Below, piece after piece: positions 1 through 6,035 of a DNA stretch of 6,159 bases. This DNA is from Verrucomicrobiota bacterium (GTDB lineage Bacteria > Chlamydiota > Chlamydiia > Chlamydiales > Rhabdochlamydiaceae), in the NCBI GenBank assembly GCA_903970455.1, contig CAJCIW010000104.1:1-6159 (forward strand), in the 5' to 3' direction. Positions within the stretch are counted from its first letter, which is position 1, and the number at the start of each line of letters is the position of its first letter. The notes under the pieces were generated by a model. It saw only the letters and a list, made by a program, of their open reading frames with translations, had not been told where the DNA came from and did not search any database. Both the position numbers and the translations under genes were made by a program.

Positions 1-534
1 TTCAGAGGCGATTTTTTCGATCTCTTCCCCTAAAATGTGGGTGTGTTCGCGGCAGATGGAAGTAATGACGGAGAGAATGGGAGTGATGACGTTCGTGGCG
101 TCGAACCGGCCCCCTATCCCTGTTTCAATGACGGCGAGATCGACTTTCCTCTTGCGAAAGTAATCGAAAGCGAAAAACGTCGCCATTTCAAAAAAAGTTG
201 CCTGCAGCTGAAGCTCGTCGTCGATGGAAAAAATGCGGCGCATCCCCTCCACGACAGCTTCCTCATCTGCCATTTGTCCATTGACGTTGATCCGTTCGCA
301 AAAAGAGTGGAGATGGGGAGAAGTGTATAGCCCCACACGATAGCCGGAAAGTTCTATGGCCTTGGCAATTTTTGTCGCAACAGAGCCTTTTCCGTTGCTG
401 CCGGCGATATGGATGGTCGGATAAGCTGCCGTCGGAAAACCAAGGGCCTGGTCAAAAGCGAGCGCGTTGCCCAAGCCGGGCTTGCTGCTCGAGGTGGTTT
501 GGAGTAACCGATCGATGAGCTGTTCAAAATTCAT
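1..534 (-). CDS. folC: Folylpolyglutamate synthase / dihydrofolate synthase (FolC), N-terminal part, cut by window edge
   Basis: FolC adds glutamate to folates and, in bifunctional forms, to dihydropteroate, using ATP in the cytoplasm. The first 178 codons are visible; the reading frame is still open at base 1, so about 220-260 C-terminal residues are missing compared with the usual 400-450. Visible Mur-ligase-type features are the P-loop GSNGKGS (residues 45-51), the TSPHL motif (71-75) with ERINVNG following (80-86), and ETGIGGRFDATN (137-148), followed by the ITSI...EHTHILG segment (157-169), where family members usually have an Asp-His pair and this one has Glu-His. The ATG start (534-532) overlaps the TGA stop of the upstream PHP gene as ATGA, which fixes the start and implies translational coupling. 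The family call is firm; whether the enzyme is mono- or bifunctional cannot be decided from this fragment. Confidence 0.95.
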   Translation of the reverse strand, partial: MNFEQLIDRLLQTTSSSKPGLGNALAFDQALGFPTAAYPTIHIAGSNGKGSVATKIAKAIELSGYRVGLYTSPHLHSFCERINVNGQMADEEAVVEGMRRIFSIDDELQLQATFFEMATFFAFDYFRKRKVDLAVIETGIGGRFDATNVITPILSVITSICREHTHILGEEIEKIASE

Positions 535-1343
535 ATGTGCTGAAAGATCTTGTGAAATGTCTCTTCATCCACCCAAGAGCATCCGAGTTGAATATACTCT
601 TTCGAAGGGCCGTGAAAGTCGGACCCGCCGCTGATGAGCCACCCTTTTTCTTTTGCGGTATTTATCCAACGTTTCTCCTGCTCGGGAAGAAATTTTGCAT
701 AATGGCATTCTATCCCATCAAACGGGTATTTGAGTAGTTCTTTGATTTTGCGGGCATGTTCCAGAAGGTGGGGATGGGCGACGAACGCTTTTCCTTTAGC
801 TTGATGGATGATGTCGATCGTCTCTTGAACAGAAACTCCTTCTCCGGGATCGTAGCAGGGCTTCCCGTCGCCGATGAATCGATTGAAAGCGTCCTTGATC
901 GATGAGGCGTACCCTTTTTTAATCATGAGATGCGCGATATGGGGGCGTCCTAAACTCCCCTCCCCGAGAGCGGAGAGTTCTTCTTCCATGATCGTCATCC
1001 CGAGGCGGCTTAACTTGTCGAGGATCGTTTTATTGCGCAGTATACGGCGCCTTCGATGCAGCGCACACAGGTTGGTGATCTCAGGGGCATCGAGATCAAA
1101 ATCATAGGCGAGGAGGTGGACGCTCATTTTTTGAAACACGCAGGAAAATTCGGCGCCCGCTCCCAAAAGAAGCCCCAATTCTTTGGCAAGGGGGCGTGCT
1201 TGAGAATAAGCTTCGACGGTATCGTGGTCGGTGATCGAAATGGCGGAAAGGCCGATTTCTTTGGCATGGCGCAAGAGCTGCTCTGGCGTCAAACTGCCAT
1301 CGCTAAAGGTGGTGTGGCAATGCAAATCAGCACGAAAGGACAT
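531..1343 (-). CDS. PHP-domain phosphoesterase, RNase AM/YciV (TrpH) family
   Basis: The 270-residue protein is a complete PHP-domain phosphoesterase. Relatives in the YciV/TrpH/RNase AM family hydrolyse 3',5'-nucleoside bisphosphates and trim RNA 5' ends; the family is known, the exact substrate here is inferred. Metal-ligand motifs are all in place: HCH (H8, H10), D15 in FSDGS, TDHD (38-41), E65 in GAEFS, H76, AHPH (189-192) and the C-terminal SDFHG (241-245). The family-typical insert GRPHIAHLMIKKGY lies at 132-145. I chose the ATG at 1343 because LHCH normally lies within ten residues of the N-terminus and a weak purine-rich stretch (AAGAGAAAAAG) precedes it. A TTG at 1379 would add 12 residues without conserved content. 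The start lies inside the end of murB (17 bp overlap) and the stop overlaps folC's ATG, so it is the middle of a coupled operon. Confidence 0.92.
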   Translation of the reverse strand: MSFRADLHCHTTFSDGSLTPEQLLRHAKEIGLSAISITDHDTVEAYSQARPLAKELGLLLGAGAEFSCVFQKMSVHLLAYDFDLDAPEITNLCALHRRRRILRNKTILDKLSRLGMTIMEEELSALGEGSLGRPHIAHLMIKKGYASSIKDAFNRFIGDGKPCYDPGEGVSVQETIDIIHQAKGKAFVAHPHLLEHARKIKELLKYPFDGIECHYAKFLPEQEKRWINTAKEKGWLISGGSDFHGPSKEYIQLGCSWVDEETFHKIFQHI

Positions 1344-2220
1344 CTTTTTCTCTTGGAATGTAGCGTACTTCCATTTCAAGCTCGACGCCGGTCTTTTCTT
1401 TGACTGTCTTTTTCACTTCTTCAGCGAGAGCTAAAACATCTTGGGAAGTCGCATTGTCTTTATTGACGATAAAATTGGCATGGAGCGTTGAGACCTCGGC
1501 CCCGCCGATCCGTTTTCCTTTGAGGCCACATTGTTGGATCAGCGCGCCTGCGGAATGGGATTCCGGGTTGCGAAAAACGCAGCCGGCCGATTTATCTGAG
1601 TAGGGCTGCGTGCGTGTGCGGTAATCGATGATCCCGAGCTGCTTTTTTCTAGCCTCTTCGGATGGTCCGAGCAAGAACTTCGCCGAGGCGATCGCGCCTT
1701 TTCGTTTTTGAAAATTGGAAAAGCGGTAGGAAAAAGCGATCTGATCCCGTTTTAAAACTTCAAGATCGCCTTGTTCATTGACAAAAGAAACTTCGGTCAG
1801 TGCCTCGCAGGTTTCCGTGCCGCTCGCCCCTGCATTCATGTAGACGGCTCCTCCAATCGAACCGGGAATCCCGGAAGCAAATTCGAGCCCCGCCCACCCT
1901 TTGCGGGCTGTTTGGGTCCCCAAAAGTGAAAAAGAATAACCGGCCCCGGCGTGGACGATGGGCCATTCCCATTGGCAAAAGACGATCTTGTTGAGGACCA
2001 CAACCCCATCGAAACCCCGGTCGTCGAATAAGCAATTGGAACCTTTGCCGACGATCAAAAAAGGAAGGTTTTGCGCATGGCAATATTTTAAAACGGCTTG
2101 CAGATCTTCCGTTTTTTGTACTTCAGTAAAAAATCGCGCCGGACCGCCGATCCCAAACGTGGACAATTGGCTTAAGGGCTTATCGACTTCAAACTGGCTG
2201 GGCCGAAACGGTTGATTCAT
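1327..2220 (-). CDS. murB: UDP-N-acetylenolpyruvoylglucosamine reductase (MurB)
   Basis: MurB is the FAD- and NADPH-dependent reductase that makes UDP-MurNAc, the second committed step of peptidoglycan precursor synthesis in the cytoplasm. The 297-residue product is full length for a type II MurB, with no long extra loop as in E. coli. FAD-binding elements are LSTFGIGGPARFF (19-31), VGKGSNCLF (57-65) and EFASGIPGSIGGAVYMNAGA (113-132). Catalytic positions are R166 in SYRFSNF, C214 in SAGCVFRNP and E284 near the C-terminus. The proton-donor position, serine in the best-studied enzymes, is cysteine here. The start ATG at 2220 is preferred because AAGAAGAT lies 5 nt upstream; an ATG at 2244 would add eight residues (MPSIRRFL) and has no ribosome site. 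The gene overlaps nusB's end by 32 bp and PHP's start by 17 bp. Presence of MurB implies a peptidoglycan pathway, as known for chlamydiae. Confidence 0.96.
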   Translation of the reverse strand: MNQPFRPSQFEVDKPLSQLSTFGIGGPARFFTEVQKTEDLQAVLKYCHAQNLPFLIVGKGSNCLFDDRGFDGVVVLNKIVFCQWEWPIVHAGAGYSFSLLGTQTARKGWAGLEFASGIPGSIGGAVYMNAGASGTETCEALTEVSFVNEQGDLEVLKRDQIAFSYRFSNFQKRKGAIASAKFLLGPSEEARKKQLGIIDYRTRTQPYSDKSAGCVFRNPESHSAGALIQQCGLKGKRIGGAEVSTLHANFIVNKDNATSQDVLALAEEVKKTVKEKTGVELEMEVRYIPREKDVLSC

Positions 2221-2620
2221 TAGAAATCTTCTTATAGATGGCATCTAATATCGCGTTGACAAACGACGCTGCCTCTGGAGTTGCGAATTTCCGTGTCAGG
2301 CGTATCGCTTCCGCAATCGCCACTTTTGGCGGGACGGCGGGTGAAAAAAGAAGCTCAAAGGCCCCTAAACGGATCACATTCCGCTCGACGCGGGGGATCC
2401 TTTCGAAACCATACTCTTCCGAATGGGTGTTCACAAGCTCATCGATCTGGGGGAGCTTCTCCACAATTTTATCCTTAGCCTCCGTCGCCTCGCGCAGAAC
2501 TTTTTTTGTCACAGCCAGCTGGGCCATAAGCATTTCGGCTACTTCTGCGCAGCCACCAAAGTCTGCGCTATAAAGCAGCTGGAAAACAATCTCTCGGAAT
2601 TTTTGGGGCGATAGCGGCAT
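2189..2620 (-). CDS. nusB: Transcription antitermination protein NusB
   Basis: NusB is a small all-helical RNA-binding protein that pairs with NusE (ribosomal protein S10) on boxA RNA to support antitermination of rRNA operons. The 143 residues match the family length (about 130-145). Recognisable parts are the N-terminal helix FREIVFQLLYS (8-18), the RIPRVERNVIRLGAFELLF stretch (74-92), and the C-terminal signature with KVAIAEAIRLTRKF (99-112) and ASFVNAILDAI (118-128). An in-frame TGA lies just upstream of the ATG at 2620, so this is the first possible ATG of the frame. No good Shine-Dalgarno sits directly before it; a very strong one (AAAGGAGG, 2673-2666) lies 45 nt further upstream. The last 32 bp overlap murB. 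It appears to be the first gene of the tight four-gene operon, possibly also read from dps. Confidence 0.93.
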   Translation of the reverse strand: MPLSPQKFREIVFQLLYSADFGGCAEVAEMLMAQLAVTKKVLREATEAKDKIVEKLPQIDELVNTHSEEYGFERIPRVERNVIRLGAFELLFSPAVPPKVAIAEAIRLTRKFATPEAASFVNAILDAIYKKISNESTVSAQPV

Positions 2621-2704
2621 ACATCATCTAAAATTTTGAGAAAAGCAACTAAATATACCACATCCCCTCCTTTGCCACTACTACTATCGGCGTTAAAATA
2701 AAAT

Positions 2705-3169
2705 TTAAATTTGACTTCTAAGGAACCAGGCCATTTTTTCATGGCTCCCCAACATACGCCCCAGCATATCCACAGTAGCAAAATCCCCATCCCGATCGGC
2801 TATTTCAGCTACCTTTCTGGCACCTCTAATGCATGTTTCATGGCCATGGACCAAACTGGTCAGCATTTCCTTGGCTTGTAAAACTTTTTCTTCCCCTTTG
2901 ATCGTCGATGTAATGGCAAACGCGGTAAAACTTGCCTCGACGAAATTTCCGAGCGCGCGAATTCTCTCGGCGATTTCATCGACAGCTTCGGCTAGTGTCT
3001 GATACTGTTTTTCGAAGAGAAGGTGTAGAGAATAAAACTCCGGACCTCTCACATTCCAATGAAAATTCTGCGTCTTTAAATAGAGCGCATAAGTATCTGC
3101 AAGGACACGCGACAACCCTTCGCTAACTGCTGCCCTGCTCTCTTCAGGTATTCCTACGTTCATTTCCAT
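2705..3169 (-). CDS. dps: Dps-family DNA-protecting ferritin-like protein
   Basis: Dps proteins form 12-subunit shells that oxidise and store iron with peroxide, and in some species also bind DNA, protecting cells under oxidative or starvation stress. The 154-residue product has the family's core signature: TQNFHWNVRGPEF (33-45), H49, and AVDEIAERIRALG (62-74). The intersubunit ferroxidase ligands are visible as H37, H49, D64 and E68. There is no lysine-rich N-terminal tail of the E. coli type, so direct DNA binding is uncertain. The ATG at 3169 lies 5 nt after a near-perfect Shine-Dalgarno (AAAGGAGGT, 3182-3174); a second in-frame ATG at 3163 is possible, and an upstream non-ATG start at 3214 is unlikely. 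nusB follows 84 bp downstream on the same strand with no clear terminator between. The gene is divergent from the exonuclease gene. Confidence 0.93.
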   Translation of the reverse strand: MEMNVGIPEESRAAVSEGLSRVLADTYALYLKTQNFHWNVRGPEFYSLHLLFEKQYQTLAEAVDEIAERIRALGNFVEASFTAFAITSTIKGEEKVLQAKEMLTSLVHGHETCIRGARKVAEIADRDGDFATVDMLGRMLGSHEKMAWFLRSQI

Positions 3170-3173
3170 CTCG

Positions 3174-3182
3174 ACCTCCTTT
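3174..3182 (-). promoter_or_regulatory. Strong Shine-Dalgarno of dps
   Basis: On the minus strand AAAGGAGGT precedes the ATG at 3169, with 5 nt after the last G. It is the best ribosome-binding site in front of any gene here and decides the dps start over the in-frame upstream alternative at 3214. It suggests high-level translation, as expected for an abundant stress protein. Confidence 0.85.
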
Positions 3183-3292
3183 CCTAGAACAACATATAGC
3201 AGAAGAATGTCCAACTCTCCAAATAATTATTGAATTCTGTGAACTGTTCTTGATACCCTTGGAGATTCGAAGCAGAAAAATTTGGAACACTT
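3183..3292. promoter_or_regulatory. Divergent dps / exonuclease intergenic region
   Basis: This AT-rich gap must hold the promoters of two divergent genes. On the minus strand a TATATG (3198-3193) could be a -10 for dps, but the matching -35 (TTGGAG, 18 nt spacer) is poor. Small perfect palindromes are visible: AATAATTATT (3222-3231), GAATTC (3232-3237) and GAAC-T-GTTC (3241-3249). They could be operator sites, for instance for oxidative-stress or iron control of dps, but none matches a Fur or PerR box well enough to name. Confidence 0.35.
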
Positions 3293-3886
3293 GTGTTAGG
3301 AATCTTCCTCGACACCGAGGCAAATGGGCTCAACCCGAAAAAGCATAAGATCATTGAAATCGCCTATCAACTCATCGATCTCTTCAGCGGCGAACTGAAA
3401 GACTCGTTTCATTCTACTGTTTCCATGTCTTCTGAAGATTGGGAAAAAAGCGATCCTGAAAGTTTGCAGGTCAATGGATTCAAATGGGAAGAGATCGAGA
3501 GGGGGCAGAATGCCTCCGAGGTCGGCAGACAGATTCAAGCTTCCTTTGCAAAAAACAAGATCAAACGCGGGGAAGCTGTCTTCATTTGCCAAAATCCCTC
3601 TTTCGACCGGGTCTACTTCTCCCAATTGGTCGATCCCGACCTGCAGGAAAAGCTGCTGTGGCCCTACCACTGGCTCGATTTAGCTTCGATGTATTGGTCA
3701 GAAGCGATGAAAAAGGGGGCACTCGGCACTGGAAAATATCCCTGGCAAACAGGCTTCTCCAAAGACAAAATCGCGCGGGCTTATCAGCTCGCAGCAGAAG
3801 AACAGCCTCACCGCGCCATGAACGGCGTCAAGCACCTGTTCCTCTGCTACCAAACAATCGTCGGCTTTCCCGGTATTTATTCCTGA
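3293..3886 (+). CDS. DEDD-type 3'-5' exonuclease-like protein (DnaQ/RNase T superfamily), third-motif Asp missing
   Basis: The 197-residue protein belongs to the DnaQ-like exonuclease fold, whose members remove nucleotides from DNA or RNA 3' ends with two metal ions. Motif I is LDTEANG (6-12, ligands D7 and E9). Motif II is QNPSFDRVYF (100-109, D105). Motif III is HRAMNGVKHL (173-182). In DEDDh enzymes the fourth acidic ligand follows the histidine by five positions; here that position (178) is glycine, with asparagine before it, so activity may be reduced, altered, or rely on another residue. The start is a GTG at 3293; an in-frame TGA at 3251-3253 limits extension, and motif I at residue 6 fits a start here. 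Only a weak GGA precedes it. The gene stands alone, divergent from dps and 148 bp before the F-box gene. Substrate is unknown; it is not full-length polymerase epsilon or oligoribonuclease by sequence feel. Confidence 0.8.
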   Translation: MLGIFLDTEANGLNPKKHKIIEIAYQLIDLFSGELKDSFHSTVSMSSEDWEKSDPESLQVNGFKWEEIERGQNASEVGRQIQASFAKNKIKRGEAVFICQNPSFDRVYFSQLVDPDLQEKLLWPYHWLDLASMYWSEAMKKGALGTGKYPWQTGFSKDKIARAYQLAAEEQPHRAMNGVKHLFLCYQTIVGFPGIYS

Positions 3887-3960
3887 GAAACTTCAAAAAA
3901 AGCAGTTTGTTTCTTCAATCTAGATCCAAATTAAAATAGATTTTCACAACAAATTTTTAA

Positions 3961-4006
3961 TTGACAAGGGAGCGCCTTGAATTATTACTGAAGACTCATG
4001 TAAAAT
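3961..4006 (+). promoter_or_regulatory. Candidate sigma-70-like promoter of the F-box/WD40 gene
   Basis: A perfect -35 hexamer TTGACA (3961-3966) is followed after 16 nt by TATTAC (3983-3988). A second option in the same stretch is TTGAAT (3977-3982), 18 nt, TAAAAT (4001-4006). A short dyad CAAGG/CCTTG (3965-3969 and 3975-3979) overlaps the first -35 and its spacer and could be an operator. The surrounding 3887-4034 gap is AT-rich and contains no convincing terminator for the preceding exonuclease gene. Confidence 0.5.
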
Positions 4007-4034
4007 CAATTTTTTTTAAAACAGGTGTTTTATT

Positions 4035-6035
4035 GTGACCAAATCTATAAGTAATTGCATTAACCATACTGAGTTTGTTCCTGTACAGCAAAATTCCCTT
4101 ATACTAGACATGCCCTTAGATGTGGTTGTAGAGATATTCAAACATCTAAGAGCCCAGGAATCGGGCACTTGCCGATTGGTCTGCCATCAGTGGAAACAAA
4201 TGTTTGGCGACAATGCAATTTGTCAAAAGTTACTCGAGAATCATTTTCCGTTTTATCGTATTCCAAAAGGAATGACGAATTTCCAGGAAGCCTACCAAGC
4301 ACTATTCAAACTTAATTCAAACTTTACCAACGGAGTCTATGCTGATTATAGTATTGATCTTGATCCGGAGGGAAGCGGTATTTCTTCACTATTCATTTCT
4401 GATGGAATGCTCTTTACTGGCGATAGGGAAGGTAAAATTAAAATCTGGGATTTAGATACAAAAACTTGCATAAAAACACTTGATGTTCATAGATGTGTCA
4501 ACTCTCTTGTTATTTCGGATAGAAAGCTCATTTTTCCTGGCTCTTACACTGGCAAGATCCATATCTGGGATCTAGAGACAGACACTCCTATAGGAATATT
4601 AGAGGGGCACACATACGAAGTAAACTGTCTTGCTTTTTCTGATGGCAAACTCTTTTCCGGCTCTGAGGACAAAGAGATCAAAATCTGGGATTTAGATACA
4701 AATTCTTGTATTGCAACGCTTAAGGGGCATCCATTTCCGATCTACTCCCTTGCCATTTTCAATGGCAAACTTTATTCCGGCTCTAAAAGTGATGACAGGA
4801 TCAAGGAAGGAATGGTAGGTGTCTGGGATCTAAACACAAAAACTTGCCTAGGAACAATAGAACATGGACTTGCTGGACCCGTTTACTCTCTTTTGAGTTC
4901 CGAGGGGAAACTGCTTTCTTTCTTTGACGGGCACCGTGGCGCTGGGATCAAAATCTGGGATTTAGAAACAGAAAAGCGGATACAAACATTTGATAGGGAT
5001 AAGGCAAGACGTATTATCGGTCCGACATTTGATACGGATGAGGCAAAACATATTACTGGTCCGAATGTCTCCCATGCTATTTCCAATGGCAAGCTCTATT
5101 CCTCCCAGGTGAACTTTTTTGGGCAAAACGATGGTACGATCAACGTTTGGGATTTTGGGGCAGAGTTCGACGCGGTATTTGACAAGCTCGCAGACCTAAT
5201 CGAAAGCGGCGCTTCTAAAAACGCCTATCAAGCTTTCCTGCGATTCTCAAGAATGCCAAGAACAGCAAAAAATAAAATTTATGGTGAATTATACACGATC
5301 CTTAAAAACCTCAAGCTTATTTCCAATGATTACTGGGGATGTGGAGAAGATGCTTTTCATGGGGTACGTGGGCAAAATTCAACTACTTCGCAAAAAGCTC
5401 AGGCGATTCGAAACTATCTACAAGAGCAGCTTAAAAAAGACAGCCATCCTTTACTCATCGATTTTGGAATCGTGAGTTCGCATGATTATTCAACAAAACT
5501 CGGAACCAGACCCGCACATCTGGAAAAAATAGGCATTTTATCAGCTGAAGATCTTAAGATCATTTGCTCTCTTTCTCCCGCTATTCAAGTACTGATGATC
5601 GAGGAAGAATCGGGAGTGGAGGAAAATTTTAGAGATGATGCAGTCAAGAGAAAAGCGCATCAGCGCCAAAAGGCATTATCAGATCTCTCTGATCAAATTT
5701 TGCAAGCAGTGGCAAGCAAGATTCAAGAAACAAATGGCTGCAGCGTTCTTCTTTATGAGGGAGAGTGTCCATGGATCGGTTTTCAAAATCGATTGAACGC
5801 CTTCCGGGCAAAACTCGACGCAATTGTGCTGGAATGTAAAGATTTGCCAAAACTCACTGTAGAAGCCTTCAAGTCAGCGAAATACAACGACCTGGTCAAT
5901 GAATTAAATGCATTAGCCGGGGAGTTCCAGACCCTGGATCGCGATCATCAAATTGCCAAGCTACACACCTACATCAACCAATGGGGCATTCTTACTGCGT
6001 GGACACGTCGCAAGGGGGATGACCTTGCCCCGTAA
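4035..6035 (+). CDS. F-box and WD40-repeat protein, probable eukaryote-like effector; 3' end abuts an IS element
   Basis: The 666-residue product has three parts. Residues about 24-67 form an F-box (DMPLDVVVEIFKHL, then RLVCHQW with W53), the element by which eukaryotic proteins bind SKP1 in SCF ubiquitin ligases. Residues about 110-375 hold six WD40 repeats, with the WD tryptophans at 138, 178, 218, 264, 308 and 372; the last repeat carries a long insert. Residues about 375-666 are a mostly helical, charged region of no function I recognise, with possible coiled-coil stretches around 525-575. F-box plus WD40 is the layout of eukaryotic FBXW substrate receptors, and such proteins occur in amoeba-associated chlamydiae; export by type III secretion into the host is inference, and no cleavable signal peptide is seen. 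The GTG start at 4035 has AGGTG (4023-4027) 7 nt upstream; the next Met is residue 26, inside the F-box. The WD40 half is clearly more AT-rich than the housekeeping genes to the left. The final four or so codons and the TAA lie in the apparent IS end, so the original C-terminus may have been longer. Confidence 0.88.
   Translation: MTKSISNCINHTEFVPVQQNSLILDMPLDVVVEIFKHLRAQESGTCRLVCHQWKQMFGDNAICQKLLENHFPFYRIPKGMTNFQEAYQALFKLNSNFTNGVYADYSIDLDPEGSGISSLFISDGMLFTGDREGKIKIWDLDTKTCIKTLDVHRCVNSLVISDRKLIFPGSYTGKIHIWDLETDTPIGILEGHTYEVNCLAFSDGKLFSGSEDKEIKIWDLDTNSCIATLKGHPFPIYSLAIFNGKLYSGSKSDDRIKEGMVGVWDLNTKTCLGTIEHGLAGPVYSLLSSEGKLLSFFDGHRGAGIKIWDLETEKRIQTFDRDKARRIIGPTFDTDEAKHITGPNVSHAISNGKLYSSQVNFFGQNDGTINVWDFGAEFDAVFDKLADLIESGASKNAYQAFLRFSRMPRTAKNKIYGELYTILKNLKLISNDYWGCGEDAFHGVRGQNSTTSQKAQAIRNYLQEQLKKDSHPLLIDFGIVSSHDYSTKLGTRPAHLEKIGILSAEDLKIICSLSPAIQVLMIEEESGVEENFRDDAVKRKAHQRQKALSDLSDQILQAVASKIQETNGCSVLLYEGECPWIGFQNRLNAFRAKLDAIVLECKDLPKLTVEAFKSAKYNDLVNELNALAGEFQTLDRDHQIAKLHTYINQWGILTAWTRRKGDDLAP
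4440..5151 (+). repeat. WD40-coding repeats with near-identical DNA segments
   Basis: Blade-end segments coding K/H-I-W-D-L-x-T recur through this stretch. The 23 nt at 4440-4462 are identical to those at 4680-4702, exactly 240 bp away (two 40-codon blades), and 21 nt at 4676-4696 are identical to 4946-4966. Spacings between WD tryptophans are 40, 40, 46, 44 and 64 codons. DNA-level identity, beyond protein constraint, points to recent duplication or gene conversion among blades. Confidence 0.85.
4989..5066 (+). repeat. 39-bp tandem duplication inside the WD40 region
   Basis: Two adjacent 39-bp units (4989-5027 and 5028-5066) are identical at 31 of 39 positions and in frame. They encode FDRDKARRIIGPT followed by FDTDEAKHITGPN (residues 319-344). 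They account for the extra length between the fifth and sixth WD motifs and probably form a surface loop of the propeller. Confidence 0.9.

Noticed and set aside
114..338. 74-residue minus-strand frame within folC
   Set aside because: Out-of-frame shadow; the true folC frame through this region carries the Mur-ligase motifs without interruption.
1775..2083. 102-residue minus-strand frame within murB
   Set aside because: Out-of-frame shadow of murB, with low-complexity Arg/Gly/Phe content and no recognisable motif.
2701..2712. Perfect 12-bp palindrome AAATTTAAATTT spanning the dps stop codon
   Set aside because: Pure A/T and short, so it can arise by chance; it has neither a GC stem nor a T-tract arrangement for a terminator, and no known operator matches.
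3886..3916. Possible stem AGAAAC / GTTTCT after the exonuclease stop, considered as a terminator
   Set aside because: Six AT-rich pairs with a 17-nt loop and no T-run after it; too weak for an intrinsic terminator.
3484..3939. 151-residue open frame on the plus strand overlapping the exonuclease gene
   Set aside because: It is a shifted frame of the exonuclease gene; its arginine- and serine-rich product has no family features, while the other frame carries clear exonuclease motifs.
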